Shown here: positions 49,392 through 57,992 of the stretch, piece after piece | Layout of the letters: every line of letters starts with the position of its first letter | Position numbering within the stretch: the stretch's first letter is position 1 | From: DASUGC01 sp035606665 | Lineage (GTDB): Bacteria > Acidobacteriota > Vicinamibacteria > Vicinamibacterales > SCN-69-37 | DNA: 64,000 nucleotides | Assembly: GCA_035606665.1 (NCBI GenBank) | Contig: DATNEY010000009.1 | Coordinates: forward strand, 1 to 64,000 | Direction of reading: 5' to 3' | Program-made: the position numbers and the translations under genes | Notes under the pieces: generated by a model | Told to the model about the DNA's origin: nothing | Seen by the model: only the letters and a program-made list of their open reading frames with translations | Databases searched by the model: none

Positions 49392-52094
49392 GTGATCGAG
49401 CATGTTCGGCGGGCCGGCCGCAGCGCGTCAGTATCAGTGGTCGCGATTTCCGATCGCGGCATCGGACCGGCGCGCGCGCCGCTCCCAATGCTGCGAATAG
49501 TTGCGCGTCTCCACGACCTGATCGTTCGTGAGGGCTGGCGCCAGAGGGTCGGCCTGGTTGCTGACGCCGGCGCCTGGGACGTGCATCACTGCGCGTTGCT
49601 GATCGCGCTCGGCGCGGACGCCGTGTGCCCATGGCTCGGCTGTCTGACTGCCGGCGTGTCCGAGGAGAAATACCTGGGCGGGCTGCGATCAGGCTTCATC
49701 GAAGCGATGTCGATGTCAGGCGTGACGCCGTCCTCGGCGTACTGCGGCGCGAAACTTGTCGAGGCTATCGGCCTCGACAGCCGGTTACTCGCGTCCGAGT
49801 TTCCGGGTGTGGCCGGTCATGCCGGCGGCCTCGATGCCGATGTGCTCGACACCGAGTGGCTGAGTTTTCATTCGCGCGCGTTCACGGGAACGCCGGCACT
49901 CGTCGATACAGGTGAGTTTCACTACCGGTCGGGCGGCCGCCCCCATGCGAGCAGTCCGGCGATGGTACGAGCACTCCACGGAGCGTCCGGGTACCGCGCG
50001 ATTCGTGCCGAAACGGCGCCGACACTGCAGACCTCAGAAGCCGAGGCGTACCGGACGTTTACGGCTGCGGTCTCCGAGCGCGATCCGCTGACGCTGCTGG
50101 ATCTGGTCCGCGTTCGTGCCGGCACGCCGATTCCGATCGAGCAGGTCGAGCCGGAGGAGGACATCCTCTGGCGATTCATGGTGCCGGGCATGAGCGAGGG
50201 CGCGCTGTCGGAGCCGGCGCACCGCGCGGTGGCCCGCGCCATGAACACGTTGTACCGCTACTGCCGCGCGAAGTTCCGCCAGGCCGGTCGCGCGCTGCCG
50301 GCGGGCATCGGTCCGGTCGCCAATAGCGGCGAGGGCGGTTTCGACAAGGCGCGTCTCGGCACGCGGGACGCGAATCGCAGCATCCAGTACGCAGGCGGAC
50401 GCTTCACTATCACGCCGGCGATTGCGGCCACCGCCGCGGAAGCCGAAGTGAAATTCGCGCAGGGTGCGAAGCCCGGAAAGGGCGGCCAGCTTCCCGGAAA
50501 GAAGGTCTCAGCGCGGATAGCGCGCCAGCGCGGCTGCAATCCGGGCTTTGAGCTGCTCTCGCCGCCGGTGAATCACAACCTCTATTCCATCGAAGACGTG
50601 AAGCTGATGATGGAAAGCTGGCGCCACCTCAATCCTGACGTGCAGTGCGCGCTGAAGTACGTCGCCACCGATGGCGTCGAGCTGGTCTGCCTCGGCGGCG
50701 TCAACGCCGGCGCCAACCGGCTGCACATCTCGGACGGGTCGGGCGGCACCGGCGCCGCCAAACGCGTCGACCAGAAGCACGCCGGCGCACCCCTCGCCGC
50801 GGTCCTTCCGGTCGTGCATGACACGCTCGTCGAAGAGGGCGTCCGCGAACTCGTGGAGATCAGCGCGGACGGCGGCGTTCAGAACGGCGAGCATGTCCTG
50901 AAGCTCGTGCTCCTGGGCGCCGATCGCGTCGGCTTCGGCACGACGGTCCTCGTCGCGCTCGGCTGTTCGATGCTCAGGCAGTGTCACCTGGCCGGCCCGC
51001 ATCCCGACGATCCGTCAGGCGCGAGGCGGCTCGGCTGCACGCCAGGTGTCGCCACCCAGGATCCCGCGCATGTCGTGAACTTCCGCGGCCAGAGCCGCCA
51101 CATCACTTCCTATCTTCGTCACGTCGCCGGAGAGGTGCGGCGGCGCATGGCTGCGCTGGGCGTCTCGAGGCTGGGTGATGTCGTCGGCCGCCGGGATTTG
51201 CTGGAGCGGCGCGGTGATTTGTCGGGGAAGGCCGCGCACATCGACGTCAGTCTTCTGCTCGGCGCGCCACCGGCGCCGGCTCGTGAGCGTCGGCTCGACG
51301 TGCAGTCGCAACGCCACATGCCGGCGCTCCGGATGACCGAGCGTGAGAGCGCCGACCGCGCCATTGCGGGTGAGTCTGTCGAGCTGCAGCAGCGCGTGAC
51401 GAACCGCGATCGTTGCGTCGGCGTTGGCGCCGCCGGATTGATCGCGCGGAGGTTCGGCGACACCGGCTTGCCGGCCGGCAGTCTGACGATGCGCCATCGC
51501 GGTGCGGCGGGACACTTCTACGCGGCTTACAGCCTGCCGGGAATGTCGTTCCATCTCGAAGGCGTTGCCGCGGATTCCTGCTTCACCGCTGGCTACGGCG
51601 GCCGGCTTGTCGTCACGCCTCAGCGAGGCCAGCGGTTTGTCGATCCGCCCACGCTCGTGGGGAACGCCTTCGGGTACGGTGCGCGCGCCGGTTCTGTCTA
51701 CATCGCGGGTCGCGCCGGCAATCGGTTCGGCATCTGCCTGCGCCAGAGTCACGAAGGGACGGCACCACGCATCGTTGTCGAAGGCGTGGAAGCCAACGGA
51801 TTTCAATACATGACGGGCGGCACTGCGTTGGTCCTCGGCTCCACCGGGTGGAATCTGGGATCGGGAATGACGGGTGGCGTTGTGTACCTGCTCGACGCCG
51901 ATCCGGAGACGCTCAACACCACGTATGTCGCGTCGTCGCCACTTACGACGGATGACGAGGTCGTAGTGAGGTCGCTGCTCGAGGAGCACGTCACCGCAAC
52001 GGACAGCACCGTGGCTGAACGACTGTTGGCGGGTTTCGATGCAGCGCGCTTCAGCCGGGTGGCGACGCGTCTTGTGGCTGAAGTGGTTGAGTAA
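49392..52094 (+). CDS. gltB: glutamate synthase large subunit, C-terminal part (FMN and iron-sulfur domains)
   Basis: Continuation of gltB, 900 residues from the first possible restart (GTG 49392). It holds the central domain (SDRGIGPARAPLPML), the FMN-binding barrel (SPPVNHNLYSIEDVKLMMES, LISDGSGGTGAAKR-like HISDGSGGTGAAKR, KHAGAP), and the C-terminal GXGXG beta-helix (GGRLVVTPQRGQ, GYGARAGSVYIAGRAG, GSGMTGGVVYLL). The cysteine cluster is altered: GCSMLRQC is followed only 16 residues later by LGCTPGVATQDP, where the family has four. gltD is not next to it. Confidence 0.88.
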   Translation: MIEHVRRAGRSASVSVVAISDRGIGPARAPLPMLRIVARLHDLIVREGWRQRVGLVADAGAWDVHHCALLIALGADAVCPWLGCLTAGVSEEKYLGGLRSGFIEAMSMSGVTPSSAYCGAKLVEAIGLDSRLLASEFPGVAGHAGGLDADVLDTEWLSFHSRAFTGTPALVDTGEFHYRSGGRPHASSPAMVRALHGASGYRAIRAETAPTLQTSEAEAYRTFTAAVSERDPLTLLDLVRVRAGTPIPIEQVEPEEDILWRFMVPGMSEGALSEPAHRAVARAMNTLYRYCRAKFRQAGRALPAGIGPVANSGEGGFDKARLGTRDANRSIQYAGGRFTITPAIAATAAEAEVKFAQGAKPGKGGQLPGKKVSARIARQRGCNPGFELLSPPVNHNLYSIEDVKLMMESWRHLNPDVQCALKYVATDGVELVCLGGVNAGANRLHISDGSGGTGAAKRVDQKHAGAPLAAVLPVVHDTLVEEGVRELVEISADGGVQNGEHVLKLVLLGADRVGFGTTVLVALGCSMLRQCHLAGPHPDDPSGARRLGCTPGVATQDPAHVVNFRGQSRHITSYLRHVAGEVRRRMAALGVSRLGDVVGRRDLLERRGDLSGKAAHIDVSLLLGAPPAPARERRLDVQSQRHMPALRMTERESADRAIAGESVELQQRVTNRDRCVGVGAAGLIARRFGDTGLPAGSLTMRHRGAAGHFYAAYSLPGMSFHLEGVAADSCFTAGYGGRLVVTPQRGQRFVDPPTLVGNAFGYGARAGSVYIAGRAGNRFGICLRQSHEGTAPRIVVEGVEANGFQYMTGGTALVLGSTGWNLGSGMTGGVVYLLDADPETLNTTYVASSPLTTDDEVVVRSLLEEHVTATDSTVAERLLAGFDAARFSRVATRLVAEVVE

Positions 52095-52111
52095 GAACAG
52101 GAGATGACTGG

Positions 52112-53407
52112 ATGAACTCCGCTGACGTTGGCTGGATGATGGCTTCCACGGCGCTGGTGCTGCTCATGACACCGGCGCTCGCGTTTTTCTATGGCGGCCT
52201 CGTCCGATCGAAGAACGCGCTCAACACCATGATGATGAGTTTCGTCGCACTCGGTGCGGCGGGTCTCCTCTGGGCGATGGCCGGCTATTCACTGGCGTTC
52301 AGCCCCGGCGGGCCGTTCATCGGCGGGCTCACACACACCCTCCTGCGCGGCGTCACGCTGGACGTGAAAGGGACCATCCCGCACGTGCTCTTCATGGCGT
52401 ATCAGGGCACGTTCGCGATTATCACGGTGGCGTTGATCTCGGGCGCCGTGATCGAGCGCATGCGCTTCAGTGCGTACCTGCTCTTCCTGATGCTCTGGTC
52501 GCTTCTGGTCTACAGCCCGGTCGCGCACTGGGTCTGGGGCGGTGGATGGCTGGCCTCGATCGGCGTGCTCGACTTCGCCGGCGGCACGGTTGTCCATGTG
52601 AACGCGGGTATCGCCGCGTTCGTCGCGGCCGCGGTGCTCGGCCAGCGCAAGGATTTCGCGCGGCAGGCGTTCCTGCCCCACAACGTACCGTTCGTGCTTC
52701 TCGGCACGGGCCTGCTGTGGTTCGGATGGTTCGGCTTCAACGCGGGCTCGGCGCTGGGCGCGAACGCGTCGGCCGCGCTGGCGTTCACCACGACGATGTT
52801 CGCGCCGGCTGCGACGATGGTGGTGTGGACGCTCCTCGATCTATGGAGAACCCGCAAGGCCACCGCTATCGGCAGCGCGACGGGCATCGTCGTTGGGCTT
52901 GTGGCAATCACGCCCGCCGCGGGCTTCGTGAGTCCGATCATGGCCATCGTGCTCGGTGCGCTCGCGGCGTTTCCAAGCTACTTCGCGCTCCTATATCGCG
53001 CGCGCACGAAGCTCGACGACTCGCTGGACGTGCTTTCCGCGCACGGCGTTGGCGGCATTACCGGGGCGCTCCTGACGGGCGTCTTCGCCGACAAGGCATG
53101 GAACGGAACGACGGATGGGTTGATCTACGGTCACGCGGCACAGCTCGGCATTCAGGCGTTGTCTGTCGTGGTGACAATGGCGTACAGCGCGGTCGCGACG
53201 TTCATGGTCTTGAAAGCCGTAAACGCCATCGTACCGCTTCGCGCCGATCGTTCGGATGAGGGGTTGGGAATGGATGTGAGCCAGCACGGCGAGGAGGCGT
53301 ACGCTGAGAGTGACGGCGCGATCCTGGTGTTGCCGAATCGCGACGCCCGCACCGCTCCCGATCGCACACCTTCCTGGGCGCCGGCCGGTCAGGGAGGTCA
53401 GTCATGA
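52112..53407 (+). CDS. amtB: ammonium transporter
   Basis: Channel-like ammonium transporter of the Amt/Rh family. The protein has 431 residues and about eleven membrane helices. DVGWMMASTALVLLMTPALA at the start, the signature FAGGTVVHVNAGIAAFVAA with the first pore His, and DDSLDVLSAHGVGGITGALL with the second pore His are conserved. A cytoplasmic tail follows (about 390-431). It sits 17 bp after gltB and overlaps the PII gene by ATGA; the order amtB-PII is the reverse of the common glnK-amtB. Confidence 0.96.
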   Translation: MNSADVGWMMASTALVLLMTPALAFFYGGLVRSKNALNTMMMSFVALGAAGLLWAMAGYSLAFSPGGPFIGGLTHTLLRGVTLDVKGTIPHVLFMAYQGTFAIITVALISGAVIERMRFSAYLLFLMLWSLLVYSPVAHWVWGGGWLASIGVLDFAGGTVVHVNAGIAAFVAAAVLGQRKDFARQAFLPHNVPFVLLGTGLLWFGWFGFNAGSALGANASAALAFTTTMFAPAATMVVWTLLDLWRTRKATAIGSATGIVVGLVAITPAAGFVSPIMAIVLGALAAFPSYFALLYRARTKLDDSLDVLSAHGVGGITGALLTGVFADKAWNGTTDGLIYGHAAQLGIQALSVVVTMAYSAVATFMVLKAVNAIVPLRADRSDEGLGMDVSQHGEEAYAESDGAILVLPNRDARTAPDRTPSWAPAGQGGQS

Positions 53408-53769
53408 AGCTTGTTGTGGCCATCATCCGGCGCGAGCGGCTCAACGACGTACTCGAGGAGCTCTTCAAATCCGACGTACAAGGCCTGAGCATCACCAGGG
53501 TCCAGGGCCACGGCGGGGAAGTCGAACACGTCGAAACGTACCGCGGCACGACCGTGAAAATGGATCTCTCCGAAAAAGTCCGGCTCGATATCGGCGTCTC
53601 GAATCACTTCGTGGAGCCGACGGTGAACGCGATCATGCACGCTGCACGTACGGGCGCCGTCGGCGACGGAAAAATATTCGTTCTGCCGGTGGAGAAGGTG
53701 TACCGGATCCGGACCGGCGAAGAAGATCAGGCGGCCGTGACGCCGGTGAGCGTGCCGGCGCATTCGTAG
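53404..53769 (+). CDS. glnK: PII nitrogen regulatory protein lacking Tyr51
   Basis: Trimeric sensor of ATP/ADP and 2-oxoglutarate that blocks AmtB and controls nitrogen enzymes. The protein has 121 residues and aligns without gaps to E. coli GlnB over the first 60. The T-loop reads ETYRGTTVKMDL, so residue 51, the uridylylated tyrosine, is valine, and residue 49 is threonine. The C-terminal signature GAVGDGKIFVLPVEKVYRIR with RTGEED is intact. Linkage to amtB supports a GlnK role, controlled by ligands and not by uridylylation. Confidence 0.94.
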   Translation: MKLVVAIIRRERLNDVLEELFKSDVQGLSITRVQGHGGEVEHVETYRGTTVKMDLSEKVRLDIGVSNHFVEPTVNAIMHAARTGAVGDGKIFVLPVEKVYRIRTGEEDQAAVTPVSVPAHS

Positions 53770-53777
53770 GCGCCGGC

Positions 53778-53810
53778 TACCGTACCGTCACCGTTACATT
53801 CTTATTGTCC
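53778..53810 (+). promoter_or_regulatory. ACCGT repeats and TTATTGTCC upstream of the alpha/beta hydrolase gene
   Basis: Three ACCGT copies (from 53779, 53784 and 53790) are followed by TTATTGTCC (53802-53810), 45 bp before the ATG. ACGGT repeats and an identical TTATTGTCC occur ahead of the PQQ dehydrogenase gene (55950-56003). A 12-bp palindrome GTGTGCGCACAC (53830-53841) lies just before the Shine-Dalgarno. Confidence 0.35.
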
Positions 53811-53854
53811 CGCCGATCCGGGTGTTAGCGTGTGCGCACACCGGAGGAAACACG

Positions 53855-54934
53855 ATGAGACGACCAATGCACCTGGCCGTTGCCGCGCTGATGGCGGGCC
53901 TGTCAGCAGTGGTTCTGGCGCAGAAGCCCACGTCCACACCGCTGCTCGATAGCCGCGGCCTGCCGTTGCCTTTCGGCGTGCAGCCGTACTTCAAACCGGA
54001 CGTCCCGCTTGGAAGCGGACCGTACAAAGCCATCATGTCGACCGAGTCCGGCCTGTCGGCTCATGTGGCGTACTACCCGGCCAATATCGGAGCGCTCGGC
54101 TCGAAGAAGATGCCCGTTGTTATCTGGGGCAACGGTTCATGCCTCTACGCAGGCAACCGCTATCGACAGTTCCTTACGGACCTGGCGTCGTACGGCTATC
54201 TGGTGATCGCCGGCGGACCTATGGGCGCGGTCGAACAGGAAGTCGGACCTCAATCGAATCCAGCCGTTCGCGCTGGCGGGGCGGGCGGAGGCGGAGCCGG
54301 TGGTGGCCGTGCTGCCGGCAGCGGCAGAGCCGCAGCCACGCCTGCTGTTCCCGAACGCAATGCGGCATCAGTCGCCGGGGCGCCACAGGGCCGCGTGACC
54401 GTACCACTGATGAAAGAGGCCATCGACTGGGCCATTGCCAGGAACGGCGATGCGGCGAGCCAGTTCCGCGGGAAGCTCGACCTCAACTGGATCGTGCCGA
54501 TGGGACACTCGTGCGGCGGTGGTCTCGCAATTCAACTCGCCACCGAGGATGCGCGGCTGAAGGGCCTGGGCATTTGGTACAGCGGCGCAGGACTGGCGGG
54601 CGCCGGCGGAAACGACGCGGCGTCACTGCAGAAGATCAAAGGGCCCGTGCTCCTCATCACCGGCGACGAAGCACACGACATTGCCTTTGCCAGCGGGAAG
54701 ACTACGTTCGGCATCATTTCTCACACGCCGATCTTCTACGCGTGGCAGGACGAGCTGCAGCACATCGGCACGTTTGGCGCGAAGGACGGTGGTGAGAACG
54801 GCATCCTGGCCCGCAACTGGCTCGAATGGACGACACGCGGAGATCGCAAAGCCGCGGTCATGTTCAAGGGCGGAAGCTGCACGCTGTGCAAGGACGTGTC
54901 CTGGCACGTGCAGAAGAAACGCATCGACGACTAG
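53855..54934 (+). CDS. exported alpha/beta-hydrolase
   Basis: The protein has 359 residues from ATG 53855, with GGAGG upstream. A signal peptide covers about 1-26 (ending SAVVLAQ). MPVVIWGNGSC leads to a Gly/Ala/Arg-rich insert (about 145-175). The nucleophile elbow is GHSCGGG near residue 220, the G-x-S-x-G of esterases and lipases, then GPVLLITGDEAHD with a candidate acid. Substrate unknown. It overlaps no neighbour but ends one base from the convergent VWFA gene. Confidence 0.75.
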   Translation: MRRPMHLAVAALMAGLSAVVLAQKPTSTPLLDSRGLPLPFGVQPYFKPDVPLGSGPYKAIMSTESGLSAHVAYYPANIGALGSKKMPVVIWGNGSCLYAGNRYRQFLTDLASYGYLVIAGGPMGAVEQEVGPQSNPAVRAGGAGGGGAGGGRAAGSGRAAATPAVPERNAASVAGAPQGRVTVPLMKEAIDWAIARNGDAASQFRGKLDLNWIVPMGHSCGGGLAIQLATEDARLKGLGIWYSGAGLAGAGGNDAASLQKIKGPVLLITGDEAHDIAFASGKTTFGIISHTPIFYAWQDELQHIGTFGAKDGGENGILARNWLEWTTRGDRKAAVMFKGGSCTLCKDVSWHVQKKRIDD

Positions 54935-54935
54935 A

Positions 54936-55877
54936 TCATCGCGGGGTGGGGGTCAGAGGCGCGCGCGTTGGCGCCGTCAGTTCCGCACCGGATCGGCCGA
55001 CGAGGACCTGCAAACGTGCCGGCTGGTTTCTCTCGATCGGCCTTGCGTAGGTGATCTCGTACTGGTTCAGAAGGTCTCTCGCGACCTGCTGCACCTCCGT
55101 GTAAAGCAGTCCGGCGGTCAGAACGTCACGCCGCCGGCCGCCTGATTCCTTCGGCCCGTCGCCGATCACCTTGCTCAAATTGAAGTTACCGTCGAGCAGA
55201 TCGCCGGGCTTGTTGATCGGCTTGGCCGGGCGGGCAATCGTCTCCGCGAAGACAACGTACAGCGCAGCGCGGCTCTTCCACAGCTCGTCGAGCACCTGCG
55301 ACGACAGCCGCTGACTCTGTTCGTCGCCACCGACCGTGAGTGCGACGATGACGGGACGAGTGGCTTCGCGCATGCGGAATCGCCGCGCGGCACCGTAGAT
55401 GCCCTCGATCAACTGGCCGCCTTCGGGCGTGCCGGGCCGTACGCCCAGTTGTGCGATCCCCTGTCCCCAGGCGCCCGGGCTGGTGGTGAAGTCGACAATC
55501 GTCTGCACCTGATTCGTGACGGCAGCCAGCGACAGTTCGGCGCGCCCTTGAAGCAATTCGGCCAGTCCAGTCAGGCCGTACCGGAAGATTCCGGTGCCAT
55601 TGTCGTCGACGAGCACCACGACTTGAAGGGGCCGCGATGCGCGGCCTACCGATAGAACCTGGCGTTCCTTGCCGTCCTCTTTGATCAGGAAGTCGGCCGC
55701 CACCAGATCGTCCATCGGCACGTGGCGCCGATCCGTGACGGACACGAACACCGTCATCGGATTCGCCGCGCCGGCCTGGCGTTCACCGCCGGCCGGGGCA
55801 GCCGCCACCACGCTGACCGTCGCGACGGACCCCATCAGGAGCAGGCGGCGGAGTGCGCTGGATGTCGAGTTGGTCAT
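54936..55877 (-). CDS. exported VWFA-related protein (acidobacterial type)
   Basis: The protein has 313 residues with a signal peptide (about 1-27). VFVSVTDRRHVPMDDLVAADFLIKEDG, quoted here by its Asp-Phe-x-x-x-Glu-Asp-Gly core, then RASRPLQVVVLVDDNGTG form the start of a von Willebrand factor A fold with a DxxGTG-like metal site. VIVALTVGGDEQSQRLS continues it. This layout matches the acidobacterial VWFA-related family (TIGR03436 as I recall it). Its function is unknown; protein-protein adhesion is the usual guess. Confidence 0.8.
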   Translation of the reverse strand: MTNSTSSALRRLLLMGSVATVSVVAAAPAGGERQAGAANPMTVFVSVTDRRHVPMDDLVAADFLIKEDGKERQVLSVGRASRPLQVVVLVDDNGTGIFRYGLTGLAELLQGRAELSLAAVTNQVQTIVDFTTSPGAWGQGIAQLGVRPGTPEGGQLIEGIYGAARRFRMREATRPVIVALTVGGDEQSQRLSSQVLDELWKSRAALYVVFAETIARPAKPINKPGDLLDGNFNLSKVIGDGPKESGGRRRDVLTAGLLYTEVQQVARDLLNQYEITYARPIERNQPARLQVLVGRSGAELTAPTRAPLTPTPR

Positions 55878-55944
55878 GGCACCTCACCGGCGCTCCCGCC
55901 GCTCGCGGGAGCATCAAATCAGAGGATTCCGGGCGCAGCCAGAC

Positions 55945-56003
55945 CTGTTACGGTAGCCATACGGTAAAACAGGCTCGGGGCCGGTGACCCGGTGTTATTG
56001 TCC
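55945..56003 (+). promoter_or_regulatory. repeat-bearing control region of the PQQ dehydrogenase gene
   Basis: ACGGTA occurs twice (55950-55955, 55961-55966), exactly 11 bp apart, inside the inverted arms CTGTT (55945-55949) and AACAG (55968-55972). TTATTGTCC follows at 55995-56003, 35 bp before the start codon. Helical phasing of the direct repeats suggests a dimeric regulator. Confidence 0.4.
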
Positions 56004-56038
56004 GACGCTGAGATTCGCACGAATCACTGGAGAAGTGA

Positions 56039-57946
56039 ATGAAACGCGTACCAATGACCGCGGCGGTAGCCCTGGCGCTCCTGACGATCGGGCCGGCGTC
56101 TGCCCAGAACAACTGGGCGGGCTGGGGCCAGGATCCGGGCGCCACGAAGTTCTCGACGTTGAATCAGATCAATGCCGACAACGTGAAGAATCTGAAGCGG
56201 GCCTGGACGTTCCACACGGGTGATACGTCCGGGTTCTTCGAGAGCGGATTGATCGTCATCGACGGCGTCATGTATTTCAGTGCGCCGAACGGCGTATACG
56301 CGCTCGATGCGGCGACCGGCCAGCAGATCTGGAAATACGAGGCGACCGGCACCGCGCGCCGCGGTCCGGTGTATTGGCCGGGCGGCAACGGCGTCGGGCC
56401 GCGCATCTTTTCGCAGACTGAGAGCGGGATGGCGGCGATCGATCCCAAAGACGGCAAGCTCATTACGAGTTTCGGCGAGAAGGGGTTCGTCACCGGCCTC
56501 CGCATGACGTCGCCGCCGGTGTACTACAAGAACGTTCTGGTGACGCAGGGTGGCAACTCCACCGTGAAGGCGTGGGACGCAATCACCGGCGAAGCGCGCT
56601 GGGTCTTCAACCTCAAGGCCCAGCCCGGAGATCCAGCAGCGTCCACCTGGTTTGGCGATTCATTGAAAACGGCGGGCGGACCGGGGCTCTGGGGCTATTT
56701 CTCGGTCGACGAGCAGCGCGGCCTGCTGTACATCCCCGCCGAGAAAGTCGGCAACGATTACTACGGCGGTCCGCATCACGGCAACAATCTGTACAGCGAC
56801 TGCATCATCGCGCTCGACATCAACACTGGCAAGATCAAGTGGTACCAGCAGCTCGTGCATCACGACATTTGGGACTACGACCTCGCCGCGGCGCCGGCGC
56901 TCATCGACATCCGCCGCAACGGCCGCGTGATTCCAGCGCTCTCGATGATCACAAAGATGGGCATCATGTTCGTCTTCAATCGCGAAACCGGCGAGCCCAT
57001 CTACGGCATGGAAGAGCGCAAGGTGCCGCAGACCACGGCGAAGGGCGAGTGGACGTCAGCGACACAGCCGTTCCCGCTCAAGCCGGAACCGCTCGCGCGG
57101 ATGTCACTGAAGAAGTCGGAGCTCGCGAAGGTCACACCGGAGCTCGAGAAGCACTGCCTCGGACTCTGGGAGAAGTACAACCTCTCTGATTCCGTTCCCT
57201 ACAACCCCTGGCAGGAGAAACAGGACATCGTTGTGTTCCCTGGCGCCGTCGGCGGCGGCAACTGGCAGGGCGTCATGATCAATAAGCCGCTCGGTTTGAT
57301 GATCACGAACGTGCACAACAACGGTCAGTGGGGACACCTGGAGGAACGCGCACCGGGTCAGGGCCGGGGTGGACGCGGAGGGCGAGGTGGGGATCCAGCC
57401 GCCGCACGTGGCGCGGGTGCTGCGGGTGCAGGAGGCGCGGGGCGTGGCCGAGCTGGTGCTGAGCCACCAGATCTGCCCGAGAACGTCGTGGCGCCCGGCA
57501 CGGGCCCGAACATGTCGAAGGTCACGCCCGAGGGTGGGCGTTTCTGGGACGCCGCCAATAAATACAGTTGCGCGCAGCCACCGTGGGGCGAGCTGATTGC
57601 CGTGAACGCGAGCACCGGCGACATCGCGTGGAGGATTCCACTCGGGGAATTCCCCGAGCTCACGGCCAAAGGTGTTCCAGTGACCGGGCAGCCGATGCTC
57701 GGTGGCGGCATCACGACGGCGGGCAATCTGGTTTTCATCGGCGCGTCAGTGGACGGCGTGTTCCGCGCGATCGATGCGCGCAACGGTAAGGTGCTCTGGA
57801 GCGAGCAGCTCAAAGCGCCCGCGCACTCGATTCCGTCGACCTACATGGGCAAGGACGGCAAGCAGTACATCGCCGTACCGGCGGGTGGCGGCGGGTTCCT
57901 CCGCAGCCCGACGTCGGACGAAGTCATCGCGTGGCGAATTCAGTGA
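56039..57946 (+). CDS. PQQ-dependent dehydrogenase-like beta-propeller protein, exported
   Basis: The protein has 635 residues with a signal peptide (about 1-22, ending GPASAQ). It shows propeller W-motif repeats (GVYALDAATGQQIWKYE, VKAWDAITGEARWVF, IIALDINTGKIKWYQQ) and the quinoprotein segment LVHHDIWDYDLAAAPALID. GQPMLGGGITTAGNLVFIG lies near the end. A Gly/Arg/Ala-rich insert of about 35 residues interrupts a blade near residue 440. There is no CxxCH haem site, so electrons must leave through a partner. Probably an alcohol or sugar dehydrogenase in the periplasm. Confidence 0.85.
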   Translation: MKRVPMTAAVALALLTIGPASAQNNWAGWGQDPGATKFSTLNQINADNVKNLKRAWTFHTGDTSGFFESGLIVIDGVMYFSAPNGVYALDAATGQQIWKYEATGTARRGPVYWPGGNGVGPRIFSQTESGMAAIDPKDGKLITSFGEKGFVTGLRMTSPPVYYKNVLVTQGGNSTVKAWDAITGEARWVFNLKAQPGDPAASTWFGDSLKTAGGPGLWGYFSVDEQRGLLYIPAEKVGNDYYGGPHHGNNLYSDCIIALDINTGKIKWYQQLVHHDIWDYDLAAAPALIDIRRNGRVIPALSMITKMGIMFVFNRETGEPIYGMEERKVPQTTAKGEWTSATQPFPLKPEPLARMSLKKSELAKVTPELEKHCLGLWEKYNLSDSVPYNPWQEKQDIVVFPGAVGGGNWQGVMINKPLGLMITNVHNNGQWGHLEERAPGQGRGGRGGRGGDPAAARGAGAAGAGGAGRGRAGAEPPDLPENVVAPGTGPNMSKVTPEGGRFWDAANKYSCAQPPWGELIAVNASTGDIAWRIPLGEFPELTAKGVPVTGQPMLGGGITTAGNLVFIGASVDGVFRAIDARNGKVLWSEQLKAPAHSIPSTYMGKDGKQYIAVPAGGGGFLRSPTSDEVIAWRIQ

Positions 57947-57951
57947 GCGGA

Positions 57952-57971
57952 GGCCGGGTCTTGAGATCCGG
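57952..57971 (+). terminator. REP-like hairpin after the PQQ dehydrogenase gene
   Basis: GCCGGGTCT-TG-AGATCCGGC is a 20-nt hairpin with 9-bp arms and one G-T pair. It has the same layout as the gyrA-uvrD hairpin (24589-24608), with different but compensated inner bases. It lies in the 46-bp spacer before the ThuA gene. Confidence 0.5.
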
Positions 57972-57992
57972 CGCCAGCCAGCAGGAGCGGTC

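Noticed and set aside
49015..49395. Frameshift explanation for the gltB split
   Set aside because: The alternative frame here encodes Arg/Ser-rich sequence unlike GltB, whereas the original frame continues as GltB on both sides of the TAG.
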